Shown here: one piece after another, positions 45,206 to 54,465 of the stretch
How the letters are laid out: each line of letters starts with the position of its first letter
How positions within the stretch are numbered: position 1 is the stretch's first letter
Assembly (NCBI RefSeq): GCF_903645315.1
Contig: NZ_CAHJXL010000001.1
Location: 1,912,001 to 1,976,000 of the forward strand
Reading direction: 5' to 3'
Length of the DNA stretch: 64,000 bases
Source of the DNA: Victivallis sp. Marseille-Q1083
Lineage (GTDB): Bacteria; Verrucomicrobiota; Lentisphaeria; Victivallales; Victivallaceae
Notes under the pieces: generated by a model
Told to the model about the DNA's origin: nothing
The model's input: the letters and a program-made list of their open reading frames with translations, nothing else
The model's database searches: none
Translations under genes and position numbers: made by a program

Positions 45206-46345
45206 ATGAAAAAATTCTCTTATGTTATGCTGACTGCCGGTTTTCTCAGCGCGGGCGGTTCGCTGGTGGCTGCCGAAGAAGCGGCGCAGACCGCCGTACC
45301 GGAACAACCGGTCGCCGCTCCGGCCGCTCCGGCCGCTCCGGCCGACCCGGAGGCGATTTGGAACGTGTTGCCGGAAGTGGTTGCGGAATACAACGGGCAG
45401 AAAGTTACCCGTGAAGATATCAAAAATATGATTTTGGGCGGTTCTCCGGACGGCAAGCTGCCGCCGGAATTGACGGCGGAAATGTTGGAACAGGCGGCAT
45501 ACCAGCTCGTCCACCAGTATGTCCAGACGCACTTGCTGCTGGAGGAAGCGGCCAAAGCCGGCATCAAGCCGTCCAAGGAAGCGGCGCTGAAAGTATTTTC
45601 CGAGCAGCTCGAATCGCTGTCGCCGGAGCAGTTGGAGCCGTTGAAGGCCTATCTCCAGCAGCAGGAGAAACCGCAGACGATCGATGAATATGTCGAAACG
45701 ATTGCCGGCACGAAAGAAGCGCAGGAGCAGATTGCCATCAACGAATTCCTCCAGAAGGAAATCATCGACAAACTGCCCGATAGCGATACAGCCCTCAAGG
45801 AATTTTATGAAGCGAACAAGGACAAACTGGTTGAACCGGGAGATCCGGAAGGCTCGTTGCGCGCTTCCCATATTCTGGTGAAAGTGGACAAGGACGCTTC
45901 CGCCGAGGACAAGGCGGCGGCCAAGGCCAAAGCTGAAGATTTGCTCGGCAAAGTCAAAGGCGGCGAATCCTTCGAGGCGGTGGCCAAGGCGAACAGCGAT
46001 TGCCCGAGCAAGGTGAAGGGCGGTTCGCTCGGCATGTTCAAGGAAGGCGATATGGTCAAAGAGTTCGAAGATGCCGTGAAAGAAGCCAAGGATGGTGAAA
46101 TCGTCGGACCGGTGGAGACGCAGTTCGGTTACCACATCATCCGTCGCGATGCGTCGGTTGCCGGCGGAAAAACCATTCCGTTCGAAGAATTCAAGCAGAA
46201 GGCGGCCGATACTTTCCGGCAGCAGGAGCAGCAGAAAGCGGTCGGGGAATATCTCGAAAAGCTCGACCAGGCTGCCAAGGTCCAGTATTTCGTCGAAAAA
46301 CCGCAGATGCCGATGTTCAACATGCCGCCGGCGGAGATGCAGTAA
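45206..46345 (+). CDS. Periplasmic peptidyl-prolyl isomerase (parvulin/SurA-like)
   Basis: The 379-residue product has a signal peptide (MKKFSYVMLTAGFLSAGGSL), an Ala/Pro-rich linker, a helical SurA-N-like chaperone region (about 45-200), and one parvulin (PpiC) domain (about 215-320). The domain starts SLRASHILVKVDKDAS and contains KGGSLGMFKEGDMVKEFEDA and QFGYHIIRRD. Such proteins help fold outer-membrane proteins in the periplasm. A Met-rich tail (MPMFNMPPAEMQ) ends the protein. It stands alone with its own promoter and is followed by a good terminator. An ATP- or substrate-specific role is not visible. Confidence 0.93.
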   Translation: MKKFSYVMLTAGFLSAGGSLVAAEEAAQTAVPEQPVAAPAAPAAPADPEAIWNVLPEVVAEYNGQKVTREDIKNMILGGSPDGKLPPELTAEMLEQAAYQLVHQYVQTHLLLEEAAKAGIKPSKEAALKVFSEQLESLSPEQLEPLKAYLQQQEKPQTIDEYVETIAGTKEAQEQIAINEFLQKEIIDKLPDSDTALKEFYEANKDKLVEPGDPEGSLRASHILVKVDKDASAEDKAAAKAKAEDLLGKVKGGESFEAVAKANSDCPSKVKGGSLGMFKEGDMVKEFEDAVKEAKDGEIVGPVETQFGYHIIRRDASVAGGKTIPFEEFKQKAADTFRQQEQQKAVGEYLEKLDQAAKVQYFVEKPQMPMFNMPPAEMQ

Positions 46346-46406
46346 GCGAAACGCCTGTAGGACCGAAGCTGTAACAAGCGTTGCGGCTTCGGACTGTTGA
46401 CAGAGT

Positions 46407-46442
46407 CCCTGATTTCTTCATGAAGTCGGGGATTTTTCTTTT
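46407..46442 (+). terminator. Rho-independent terminator after the parvulin gene
   Basis: CCCTGATTTC pairs with GAAGTCGGGG (two G-U) around a 5-base loop and is followed by ATTTTTCTTTT. The rest of 46346-46583 has two more small hairpins but no gene that I can support. Confidence 0.8.
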
Positions 46443-46583
46443 GTGAAATTGTTCGATTGGCCGTTGAGCCAAAGCCCGGCGCGCAACCGGGGAGTCTCCC
46501 CCCTCGGAGGTTGGCATAGGCGATTGTTCTCAATATGATATTGCGAAAAATGCGACGATAAGTTCTGCGCATTTCCGGCGGCT

Positions 46584-47738
46584 TCAGCCGGAAAACGTTT
46601 CCTGCCGGTTTTCGGTGACGACGATCTTGAAGTCACGATTGGCCAGGGTCAACTGTTCCAGCAGCGTCGATTTGCCGAGCAGGCGGTCGAGCCACGAGAG
46701 TTTCCGGGCGGAAGGGCCGATCACGATATGGCCGACCCGGTGTTCACGCGCAAATTGCAGGATGGTTTCGACGATGTTGTCGCTTTTGAAGGTGAAAACC
46801 GTCGCTCCCACCTGACGCGCCAGTTCCAGGGTATTGGCTAACCGGCGCTGGGTTTCGGCGTTGATCCGGATGGCGCTCTCCTTTGATGTCTGTACGTACA
46901 GCGCGTACCAGTTGCGGTTCAGCCGTCCGGCCAGCCGCGAACCGTAACGCAGCAGCGCGTCGGCGTTCGGACTGTGCGAAGAGAGGCAGATCAGCACCTG
47001 ATCGGGATTGGCGCTGTCTTCCCGTTCGACGCTGCCGGTTTTCTCGCGGAATTTCAAATCAAGCTGGGCGGCAAGCTCCCGCAGCGTCAGTTCCCGAAGC
47101 TGCTGGAGATTGCTGTCCTGAAAGAAATTCGCGAGAGCCGCATCGATCCGGTCTGCCGCATAGACGCGGCCGGAACGGATGCGTTCCCGCAGATCAGCCG
47201 TCGAAACATCTACATTGACCACTTCGTCGGCGCGGGTTACTACCCAGTCGGGAATCCGCTCCTTGACTTTGACGCCGGTGTTTTTCTCGACGATCTCATA
47301 GAGGCTTTCGAGATGCTGTACGTTCAGGGTTGAAATCACATGGATTCCGGCGTCCAGCAGCTCCTCCACATCCTGATAGCGCTTGAGATGTTTCGAGCCG
47401 GGCACATTGGTGTGCGCCAGTTCGTCGACCAGCACCACCTGCGGCCGGCGCGCCAGAATTGCCGGGACGTCCATCTCGGTGATCTCGATCTTGCGGTAGA
47501 GAATCTTCCGGCGCGGCACCGCTTCCAGATCGCCCCGGCAGGCGGCGGTTTCGGACCGCCCGTGGGTTTCCAGAATGCCGATCACCACGTCGAGCTTTTC
47601 CACGTCCCGGAGCCGCAGCGCTTCCTTGAGCATCTGACAGGTCTTTCCCACCCCGGCGCAATAGCCGAGGTAGATTTTGTGCCGTCCGCGCCGGGCGTTG
47701 CGGATCATGGTGAGAAATTTGTCCGGAACGTTATTCAA
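46584..47738 (-). CDS. kdpD: KdpD-like protein without histidine kinase domain
   Basis: The 384-residue protein covers only the N-terminal KdpD input domain and the universal stress protein domain. Walker A is GYCAGVGKTCQML, the Walker B segment is VVLVDELAHTNVPGS, and the USP part has LICLSSHSPNADALL and NWYALYVQT, similar to the c-di-AMP-binding part of KdpD. E. coli KdpD (about 890 residues) continues with membrane helices, GAF and kinase; all are missing and a proper stop follows ENRQETFSG. It is the last gene of the kdp operon and overlaps kdpC by four bases. It may act as a K+ or nucleotide sensor for the separate kinase at 52077. Confidence 0.9.
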   Translation of the reverse strand: MNNVPDKFLTMIRNARRGRHKIYLGYCAGVGKTCQMLKEALRLRDVEKLDVVIGILETHGRSETAACRGDLEAVPRRKILYRKIEITEMDVPAILARRPQVVLVDELAHTNVPGSKHLKRYQDVEELLDAGIHVISTLNVQHLESLYEIVEKNTGVKVKERIPDWVVTRADEVVNVDVSTADLRERIRSGRVYAADRIDAALANFFQDSNLQQLRELTLRELAAQLDLKFREKTGSVEREDSANPDQVLICLSSHSPNADALLRYGSRLAGRLNRNWYALYVQTSKESAIRINAETQRRLANTLELARQVGATVFTFKSDNIVETILQFAREHRVGHIVIGPSARKLSWLDRLLGKSTLLEQLTLANRDFKIVVTENRQETFSG

Positions 47739-48292
47739 TTCAGTTGATCCAGTTTGAGGTTGAGTTCAAGCACGTTGACGAACGGTTCCGACCGGATGAA
47801 ACCGCCCGGATAAGATACACTTTCGCGCACGATTTTGCCAACCGCTTCTTCCGGAACCGAACGGGCTTCGGCAATGCGCGGAATCTGGCAGCGGGCGGCG
47901 GCAAGCGAGATGTGCGGGTCGAGGCCGCTTCCCGATGCGGTGACCAGGTCGGCCGGCAACGGATTCGCGGCCGTCGCTCCGTATTCGGCGATCAGTTTTT
48001 CGGCTCGTTCGCGCAGTGCCGGCGAAGTCGAGGCCAGATTGCTGCCGCCGGCTCCGGCACCGTTGTAATCCACCGCCGACGGACGGTTGTGGAAGTAACG
48101 GTCCGCGGTGAACTTCTGGGCGATCCGTGAGCTGCCGATCACCTCTCCGGCGGAATTGCGAATCAGCCGGCCGTTGGCGCTTTCCGGTACGAAGAGCTGA
48201 GCGGCGCCCCAGATGAACAGCGTATAGACCACACAGCAGACGAAGATTGAAAACAGTGCGAGCCGCAAGGCCCCGAAGATTGAAGAAATCAT
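47735..48292 (-). CDS. kdpC: Potassium-transporting ATPase subunit C
   Basis: The 185-residue protein has one N-terminal membrane helix (about 10-32) and a periplasmic domain with the family motifs GSSRIAQKFTADRYFHNRPSA, GSNLASTSPAL and TASGSGLDPHISLAAARCQIPRIA (given in part here). KdpC stabilises the KdpFABC complex and acts as a chaperone-like subunit for ATP binding. The gene begins 12 bases after kdpB and overlaps kdpD by four bases (both minus strand). Length is close to E. coli KdpC (190). Confidence 0.97.
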   Translation of the reverse strand: MISSIFGALRLALFSIFVCCVVYTLFIWGAAQLFVPESANGRLIRNSAGEVIGSSRIAQKFTADRYFHNRPSAVDYNGAGAGGSNLASTSPALRERAEKLIAEYGATAANPLPADLVTASGSGLDPHISLAAARCQIPRIAEARSVPEEAVGKIVRESVSYPGGFIRSEPFVNVLELNLKLDQLN

Positions 48293-48304
48293 GACAGCTT
48301 CTCC

Positions 48305-50338
48305 TTAAGCCAGACCGGCGGCAGTCAGCGCCAGGTCGATGAGTTTGATGCCGATGAAGGGGGCGATCACGCCGCCCAGTCCGTAGATGAAGATATTGCG
48401 CGCCAGCAGCGCGTCCGCTCCGAGCGGACGGTATTTCACTCCTTTGAGCGCGATCGGAATCAGCAGCGGAATGATGATCGCGTTGAAGATCAGCGCCGAA
48501 AGAATCGCGCTCGCCGGGGTGGCGAGTTTCATCACGTTCAGCACCGCCAGTTCCGGAATCGCCAGCAGGAAGATTGCCGGGATGATCGCGAAATATTTCG
48601 CCAGATCGTTGGCGATCGAAAAAGTGGTGAGCGCGCCGCGGGTCATCAGCAGTTGTTTGCCGATCTCGATGACTTCGATCAGTTTGGTCGGATCGCTGTC
48701 GAGATCGACCATGTTGCCCGCTTCCTTCGCCGCCTGGGTGCCGGAGTTCATCGCGATGCCGATGTCGGCCTGGGCCAGTGCCGGAGCGTCATTGGTGCCG
48801 TCGCCCATCATGGCGACCAGGCGCCCCTGCGCCTGTTCCTTGCGGATATAGGCAAGCTTGTCCTCCGGTTTCGCTTCGGCGATGAAGTCGTCGACACCCG
48901 CCTCCGCCGCGATGGCCTGGGCGGTCAGCGGATTGTCGCCGGTGACCATCACCACCCGCAGGCCCATGGCGCGCAGCCGGGCGAAACGGTCCCGGATGCC
49001 GGTCTTCAGCACGTCGGAGAGCGCTACCACGCCGAGGATTTCCCGGTTTTCCATCACGACGATCGGCGTGCTGCCCTTGCGAGCGACTTCCTCCACGAGT
49101 TCCCGCAAATCTGCCGGTACCGCACGGGCCTGCGCGACAATCGCATCGGAAGCGCCTTTGCGGTATTCGCGGCCGTCGTCGGTTCCGGAGAGCCGGGTTT
49201 GGGCGGAGAACTCGATCACCTTGCCGGAGTGCCGGTCGAAGGGGGCGCGGGTTCCCAGCTCTTTTTCTCCGAGCCTGACGATGGATTTCCCTTCCGGGGT
49301 GGCATCGCCGAAGCTCGCCCGCATCGCGCTTTCAATCAGCCGTTCGCGGGAAACCTTCGCTACCGGGAAAAAGTCGCTGGCAAGGCGGTTGCCGACGGTA
49401 ATCGTGCCGGTCTTATCCAGCAGCAGCGTGTCGATGTCGCCGGCGAGCTCGACTGCTTTGCCGCTTTTGGCGAGCACATTGGCGGAGAGCGCGCGGTCCA
49501 TGCCGGCGAGGCCGACCGCCGCCAGCAGGGCGCCGATGGTGGTCGGAATCAGGCAGACCAGGAGCGCGATCAGCGTCGGCAGCGGAATCGTCACCTCGAA
49601 ATAACGCGCAATCGGATACAGCGTCACCGTCACCAGCAGGAAGCCGAGCGTCAACCCGGCCAGCGTCACGGCCAGTGCCAGTTCGTTCGGCGTCTTCTGC
49701 CGGACCGCGCCTTCCACCAGCGAGATCATCCGGTCGAGGAACGATTCGCCCGCCCCGGCGGTGATCCGTACTTTGATTTCGTCGGACAGCACCCGGGTGC
49801 CGCCGGTGACGCCGGAACGGTCGCTCCCCGCTTCCCTGACGACGGCGGCGGATTCGCCGGTGATGGCGGATTCGTCGATGCTCGCGACCCCTTCGATCAC
49901 TTCGCCGTCGCCGGGAATCGCTTCTCCGGCAGCGACCAGCACCACGTCGCCGGCCTTCAACTGATCCGAGTCGATCCGGCGGATTTCGCCGGATGGCGTC
50001 ACCAGCCGGGCCGGGGTTGTCCGGCGGCTGTCCTTCAAGCTGTCGGCCTGCGCTTTGCCGCGCGCTTCGGCCAGTGCCTCGGCAAAGTTGGCGAAAAGCA
50101 CGGTGAGCCACAGAATGAAGCTCACTGCACCGGTGTAAAGGCTGGATGGCTCCAGAACCCAGACCAGCGAGGTCAGAACCGCGCCGATTTCGGTGACGAA
50201 CATCACCGGGTTGCGGGCCATTTGGGCCGGATTGAGCATTCGGAACGATTGTTTGAATGCCACACGCATCAGGGCGGGATCGAAAATCGTTGCCCGGCGG
50301 CTGTTTTTACGAGTGAGTTTGCTCATTTTCGTTACCAT
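48305..50338 (-). CDS. kdpB: Potassium-transporting ATPase ATP-binding subunit B
   Basis: KdpB is the P-type ATPase subunit that energises K+ uptake. The 677-residue product has the phosphorylation motif [12 protein letters not shown] (about D308, matching D307 of E. coli), TGES in the actuator domain, the M4 segment [10 protein letters not shown] and the hinge [15 protein letters not shown]. It overlaps the 3' end of kdpA by seven bases. An ATG at 50326 ([16 protein letters not shown]) is a possible alternative start. All catalytic motifs are intact. Confidence 0.98.
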   Translation of the reverse strand: MVTKMSKLTRKNSRRATIFDPALMRVAFKQSFRMLNPAQMARNPVMFVTEIGAVLTSLVWVLEPSSLYTGAVSFILWLTVLFANFAEALAEARGKAQADSLKDSRRTTPARLVTPSGEIRRIDSDQLKAGDVVLVAAGEAIPGDGEVIEGVASIDESAITGESAAVVREAGSDRSGVTGGTRVLSDEIKVRITAGAGESFLDRMISLVEGAVRQKTPNELALAVTLAGLTLGFLLVTVTLYPIARYFEVTIPLPTLIALLVCLIPTTIGALLAAVGLAGMDRALSANVLAKSGKAVELAGDIDTLLLDKTGTITVGNRLASDFFPVAKVSRERLIESAMRASFGDATPEGKSIVRLGEKELGTRAPFDRHSGKVIEFSAQTRLSGTDDGREYRKGASDAIVAQARAVPADLRELVEEVARKGSTPIVVMENREILGVVALSDVLKTGIRDRFARLRAMGLRVVMVTGDNPLTAQAIAAEAGVDDFIAEAKPEDKLAYIRKEQAQGRLVAMMGDGTNDAPALAQADIGIAMNSGTQAAKEAGNMVDLDSDPTKLIEVIEIGKQLLMTRGALTTFSIANDLAKYFAIIPAIFLLAIPELAVLNVMKLATPASAILSALIFNAIIIPLLIPIALKGVKYRPLGADALLARNIFIYGLGGVIAPFIGIKLIDLALTAAGLA

Positions 50339-51996
50339 CCCATGTTAGTCAGATATTCCGCGACCGGTCCCAGCACGGCGACCGGCAGGAACAGCAGCGC
50401 TCCGATGAACAGGACCGTTCCGGCCAGAACGCCGCCGAAGAGCCCGGTATCGGTTTTCAGGGTGCCGACGGTTTCCGGCACGAATTGCTTGGCGGCGAGG
50501 CTTCCGGCGAGCGCCAGCGAGAGCACGATCGGAATGAAGCGTCCGAGCAGCATCACGACGCCGGTGGCGATGTTCCATGGCGCCGTGTTGTCCCCCAGTC
50601 CTTCGAAGCCGGAACCGTTGTTGGCCGAGGCGCTGGTGAACTCATAAAGCATTTCGGTGAAACCGTGGAAACCCGGATTCAGCACGGTGTCGCGGCCCCA
50701 GGCCGGAATCACGCAGAAGAGCGCTACGCCGCCAAGGATGCACAGCGGATGCAGCAGCAGGATCGGCAGCGCGAATTTCATCTCCCGCGTTTCGACTTTC
50801 TTGCCGAGGTACTCCGGCGTGCGTCCGACCATCATGCCGGAGATGAACACCGCGACGATAATGTAACTGAACATGCCGAGAAATCCCACGCCGATGCCGC
50901 CGAAAGTCGTATTGAACCACATGCCCGCCAGCGGTACCAGGCCGGTCAGCGGATTCAGGCTCGAATGCATGCTGTTCACCGATCCGTTGCTGGTACAGGT
51001 GGTAAACGTCGCCCAGATCGGGCTTTGCGTCACGCCGAGCCGCAGTTCCTTGCCTTCGAGGTTGCCGCACTCCGCGACCGCGAGGCCGCGCAGGGCCGGC
51101 GCGGGAGATTGTTCCAGCGAAATTGCCAGACTGATTTTGACCAGCAGAAACGCCAGCATCACCAGAAAAATCACCAGCGCATGGCGTTTGTGTCTCGTGA
51201 TATGGCCGTACAGCCAGACGCAGGCCATCGGGATTACCACCAGTGAGACGCATTCGACCAGGTTGCTGTAGAAGTTCACGTTTTCCAAAGGATGCGTGGC
51301 GTTCGGGCCGAAGAAGCTGCCGCCGTTGGTGCCGAGCTGTTTGATCGAAACGAAAGCCGCCACCGGGCCGCGGGCGATCGTCTGCACTGCTCCTTCCAGC
51401 GTCCGTGCGATTGCCGCGCCTTCAAAGGTCATCGGAACGCCGCAGAAGACCAGCAGCAGCGCGGCGACCGCCGCCACCGGGAGCAGCACGCCGCAGGTCG
51501 AACGCCCGAGGTCCAGGTAAAAGTTGTTCGGTTGCCGCGAGCCGCCGAGCCAGCGCGCCAGCGCCGTCAGCGCCGCCATGCCGGTTGCCGCGCTGACGAA
51601 CTGCAGCCACATCAGTCCGAAGAGTTGCGAACCGTAACTCAGCGCGGACTCCCCGGAATAGTGCTGCAGGTTGGTGTTGGTCACGAATGACGAAACCGTG
51701 TTGAACACCAGATCCTGATTCAGCGCGCCCATCCGGTCGGGATTCAGCGGCAGAAGCTGCTGGAATGACAGCACCAGCCAGACGAAGACGAACATTACCA
51801 GGTTGAACAGCAGCAGCGCGGCGCTGTACTGTTTCCAATTCTGATCGCTTTGCGCCGCCCGGCCGATGACGCCGTGCAGCAGTTTTTCGAATTTCGTATC
51901 CGTTTCGGGACACAGAACGCGGTACATCCATTTCCCGAGCGGGATGGAGAGCGCCACCGCGATGCCGATGGTCCCGATCATCAGAATGACATTCAT
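50332..51996 (-). CDS. kdpA: Potassium-transporting ATPase potassium-binding subunit A
   Basis: This 554-residue membrane protein of the SKT superfamily has four K+ channel-like repeats. Selectivity-filter glycines are visible in [46 protein letters not shown] and [13 protein letters not shown]. Length matches E. coli KdpA (557). It carries K+ from the periplasm into the tunnel towards KdpB. The start ATG follows TTTTGAGGTGTTCCG, directly after the small kdpF gene. It is part of the kinase-kdpFABCD operon. Confidence 0.98.
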   Translation of the reverse strand: MNVILMIGTIGIAVALSIPLGKWMYRVLCPETDTKFEKLLHGVIGRAAQSDQNWKQYSAALLLFNLVMFVFVWLVLSFQQLLPLNPDRMGALNQDLVFNTVSSFVTNTNLQHYSGESALSYGSQLFGLMWLQFVSAATGMAALTALARWLGGSRQPNNFYLDLGRSTCGVLLPVAAVAALLLVFCGVPMTFEGAAIARTLEGAVQTIARGPVAAFVSIKQLGTNGGSFFGPNATHPLENVNFYSNLVECVSLVVIPMACVWLYGHITRHKRHALVIFLVMLAFLLVKISLAISLEQSPAPALRGLAVAECGNLEGKELRLGVTQSPIWATFTTCTSNGSVNSMHSSLNPLTGLVPLAGMWFNTTFGGIGVGFLGMFSYIIVAVFISGMMVGRTPEYLGKKVETREMKFALPILLLHPLCILGGVALFCVIPAWGRDTVLNPGFHGFTEMLYEFTSASANNGSGFEGLGDNTAPWNIATGVVMLLGRFIPIVLSLALAGSLAAKQFVPETVGTLKTDTGLFGGVLAGTVLFIGALLFLPVAVLGPVAEYLTNMGW

Positions 51997-52005
51997 CGGA
52001 ACACC

Positions 52006-52086
52006 TCAAAACCTTTCCGGTTTGTAAATGACATAGCATAAATACCCGAAGCAGCCCAATGCGGCCGCCGATGCGATTAAGAGCAT
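52006..52086 (-). CDS. kdpF: Potassium-transporting ATPase small subunit F
   Basis: The 26-residue hydrophobic peptide MLLIASAAALGCFGYLCYVI ends YKPERF. It matches KdpF in length, single helix and the YxLYxLLKPExF-type end. KdpF stabilises the KdpABC complex. Its ATG lies inside the last codons of the sensor kinase gene (10-bp overlap) and is preceded by GGAGGAGATCAATC, so translation is coupled. kdpA starts 10 bases after its stop. Confidence 0.93.
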   Translation of the reverse strand: MLLIASAAALGCFGYLCYVIYKPERF

Positions 52087-53909
52087 GATTGATCTCCTCC
52101 GGTTGGCAGGGTAAAGGTGAATACGGTACCGGTATTCTCTTTGCTCCGCACGTTGATGTTGCCGCCGTGGGCGGTGATGATTTCCTTGACGATCGCCAGT
52201 CCGAGGCCGACGCCGCTGACGGCATCCTGCCCGGGGCCGCGGTAAAACGGCTCGAAAACGTGGGTTGCCACCTCTTCGGACATGCCGCACCCGGTGTCAG
52301 AAACGGCGAATTCGACGGCATTGTCCCGCGCTTTGGCCGAAAGCCGGATTTTCCCGCCCGGGGGAGTGAACCGGACCGCGTTGCCGATCAGGTTGTCAAA
52401 CGCGTAATTGATCCGGTTCAACGCCACCGGCACGGCCGGCGCCAGCGGATCGCAATCGGTTTCCAGCGTGATGGAATGCGATTGGCATTCCGCCAGGAAA
52501 CGGTCCTTCGCATTCAGCAGCAATTCATTCGGCGCATGCGGTTCGGTGACGAGTTTGCCGGGTTTGGAGGCTTTGTTGAGGTCCAGGAGGTCGCCGATGA
52601 TCTCGGTCAGCCGCTGGCTGTCGTCACGCATGGTCATGATCAGGTCGAGTTGGTCGGGATTGAGCGCGCCGCACTTTTCTTCCAGCAACAGGTAAATCGA
52701 CATCTGCAGGCTGGTCAGCGGCGTTCTGAGCTGGTGCGACACGGTGGAAATCACGCTGCGCTTGAGTTCCTGCTGTTCGTGGGCCAGCGTGACATCTTTC
52801 AGGATCACCACGACGCCGGTGAGCTGTTCGACCTGGGCGTCGGCCGGAAGCGGCACGGCCATGGGCTGAAAGAAGAATTCCTTGCCGTCGATGAAATGCT
52901 GGATGATGCCGTCGTTTTTGCCGGAAATGCTGACGACGCCGTTCTGGCGGACCTGCCGGAATATGTCCGGCAGCCATTCGAAGGAAAATTCGCCGAGCTT
53001 CCGCCCCTCTTCCAAACCGAAATATTGGCGCGCGCTCCGGGTCGCCAGCTCGATCCGTTCGCTGCGGATATCGAAAACCGCGATCGGAGTCGGCAGCTCG
53101 CTGAACACATCCTTGTTCATCTGCTCGGAACGGTGGAGTCGCCCGACCAGCTGGCTGCGGGCGTTGCGCAGCGCGATCGCCATCGCGTTGAACGAACGCG
53201 CCAGCTGGCCGATCTCGTCGTTGGATTTTGAATCCGGCGCCAGTGCGAGATTGCCGTTGGCGATCTCGTTGGTCATATCGATCAGTTTCTGCAGCGGCCG
53301 CTGAATCCAGCGCGTCAGAAGCAATGAGAAGACGATGATGAACGCGAAACAGCCGATCAGCAGCCCGATCCCGCGCCGGAACAGGTGGTCCGCTTCCGTA
53401 CGGGCGAGGTTGTTGGCTTCGGTCATATTGTTCTGGTTCACGGTCAGAATACCGCCGATTTCCTGTTTCAGTTCCTGAAAGAGCGGAAAGGCCTTTTCAC
53501 GATAGAAGCTCATCCGCTCCGTCGAAGGGCGTTCCGGTTTCCGGAGCTCCGGCAGCAGTGCGATGTATTCGGCCAGCATCCTGGCGACTTTTTCCGCCCG
53601 CGCGCCCTCGGTCGGAACGGTGATGTTGTCCAGTTCCGCTTTCCACTCCCGTTCGATCTTGTCGACCTGCTCGGAGAAAAAGCCGGGGGCGGCGGTCTGG
53701 CCTGCGAAAGAGAACAGAAGACCGCTGTCAATGCGTTCCAGCGCCTCGTTGACATTCTGACAGATGATGACACTCTGGTAATTTTCGCGAAGAATGACAT
53801 CCACGGCGCGGCCAAGCTTATCCACCTGGCGGAGCATCAAAATCCCCGGGACCGCGAACGCCAGCAGCAGGATTCCGAACGAGATTAGAAATTTCTGTTT
53901 GATATTCAT
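52077..53909 (-). CDS. Sensor histidine kinase of the kdp operon
   Basis: The 610-residue inner-membrane kinase has a first helix (8-27), a periplasmic four-helix-bundle like sensor (28-178), a second helix (180-200), HAMP (200-255), PAS (265-375), and HisKA with VISTVSHQLRTPLTSLQ (His about 392). HATPase_c follows, with the N box RINYAFDNLIGNAVRFTPPG, DTGCGMSEEV and GVGLGLAIVKEI. It is not a KdpD; it replaces the kinase half that KdpD lacks here. The gene is preceded by a sigma-54 promoter and by paired dyads. kdpF begins inside its end. The likely partner is the NtrC-type regulator upstream, now broken by an insertion sequence. Confidence 0.9.
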   Translation of the reverse strand: MNIKQKFLISFGILLLAFAVPGILMLRQVDKLGRAVDVILRENYQSVIICQNVNEALERIDSGLLFSFAGQTAAPGFFSEQVDKIEREWKAELDNITVPTEGARAEKVARMLAEYIALLPELRKPERPSTERMSFYREKAFPLFQELKQEIGGILTVNQNNMTEANNLARTEADHLFRRGIGLLIGCFAFIIVFSLLLTRWIQRPLQKLIDMTNEIANGNLALAPDSKSNDEIGQLARSFNAMAIALRNARSQLVGRLHRSEQMNKDVFSELPTPIAVFDIRSERIELATRSARQYFGLEEGRKLGEFSFEWLPDIFRQVRQNGVVSISGKNDGIIQHFIDGKEFFFQPMAVPLPADAQVEQLTGVVVILKDVTLAHEQQELKRSVISTVSHQLRTPLTSLQMSIYLLLEEKCGALNPDQLDLIMTMRDDSQRLTEIIGDLLDLNKASKPGKLVTEPHAPNELLLNAKDRFLAECQSHSITLETDCDPLAPAVPVALNRINYAFDNLIGNAVRFTPPGGKIRLSAKARDNAVEFAVSDTGCGMSEEVATHVFEPFYRGPGQDAVSGVGLGLAIVKEIITAHGGNINVRSKENTGTVFTFTLPTGGDQSCS

Positions 53910-53942
53910 ATTCGAACCTTTGTTGAATCACCGGCAATAATT

Positions 53943-53958
53943 AGCAAAATTCATGCCA
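53943..53958 (-). promoter_or_regulatory. Sigma-54 promoter of the kinase-kdpFABCD operon
   Basis: The minus strand reads TGGCATGAATTTTGCT, with TGGCA at -24 and TTGCT at -12 and exact GG-N10-GC spacing. It lies 34 bases upstream of the kinase ATG. An NtrC-type regulator encoded next door fits this promoter type. Confidence 0.85.
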
Positions 53959-54001
53959 TGTCTATTTTCCGGGGCAAGACGGACCGGAAACCGGCCGATC
54001 T

Positions 54002-54039
54002 ATTGCAAAATGCAATATTCCCGGCTTGCAACCTGCAAT
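54002..54039. promoter_or_regulatory. Paired upstream dyads for the NtrC-type regulator
   Basis: ATTGCAAAATGCAAT (54002-54016) is a perfect dyad ATTGCA-N3-TGCAAT. CTTGCAACCTGCAAT (54025-54039) is a near-perfect second copy. Their centres are 23 bp apart, about two helical turns, and lie about 50-85 bp upstream of the sigma-54 promoter, as expected for enhancer sites. The same dyad occurs at 57046-57060. Confidence 0.75.
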
Positions 54040-54465
54040 TCACAACCCGTATTGTTTGCGTTTGCGCCACAGGGTCGTTTGGTCGATGCCGAGCTTTTCC
54101 GCCGCTTCCTGAAGCGAAGCGGTCGCTTCGATCATACGGCCGATATGTTGCTTTTCCAGCTCTTCGAGGGTGCAGGCTCCGCAATTTTTCGGCGGATTCC
54201 CGGCGGTCCGGAGCGTATCCGGCAACGCGCCGGGAAGAATTTCCGGGCCGTTGGAAAGAATCACGGCGCGTTCCACCGCATTGCGCAGTTCACGCAGGTT
54301 TCCCGGCCACGCATAATTCAGCAGCGCCTCCCGCGCCGCTTCGGAAAACCCGGCGACTTTCTTGTGATTGGTCCGGGCGAAAAATGCCAGCATGCTGTCC
54401 GCCAGCGTCCCGATGTCCTCAGGTCGTTCCCGGAGCGGGGGAAGCGTCAGTTGGAAGACGTTTAG
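54040..54465 (-). pseudogene. NtrC-type response regulator, 3' fragment (interrupted by IS)
   Basis: This piece encodes the end of the AAA+ domain and the DNA-binding domain of the regulator. It opens in frame with LNVFQLTLPPLRERPEDIG, continues with NYAWPGNLRELRNAVERAV, and ends in a Fis-type helix-turn-helix (LQEAAEKLGIDQTTLWRKRK) with the stop at 54040. The gene begins at 56953, and the IS1380-type element at 54466-56046 separates the parts. Without the element and one TTAG copy the coding length is 1,329 bases, exactly 443 codons, which confirms a single ancestral gene. Any protein made from a start inside the IS would lack the receiver and most of the ATPase. Confidence 0.92.
54462..54465. 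repeat. Target site duplication TTAG, left copy
   Basis: TTAG at 54462-54465 matches TTAG at 56047-56050. Removing one copy with the IS restores the regulator reading frame. Confidence 0.9.

Noticed and set aside
46346-46583. Small open frames and hairpins between the parvulin and kdpD genes
   Set aside because: The frames lack ribosome binding sites and cross the terminator; nothing matched an RNA gene.
48653-50647. 664-codon open frame opposite kdpB
   Set aside because: Antisense shadow crossing two real genes; no plausible start signal.
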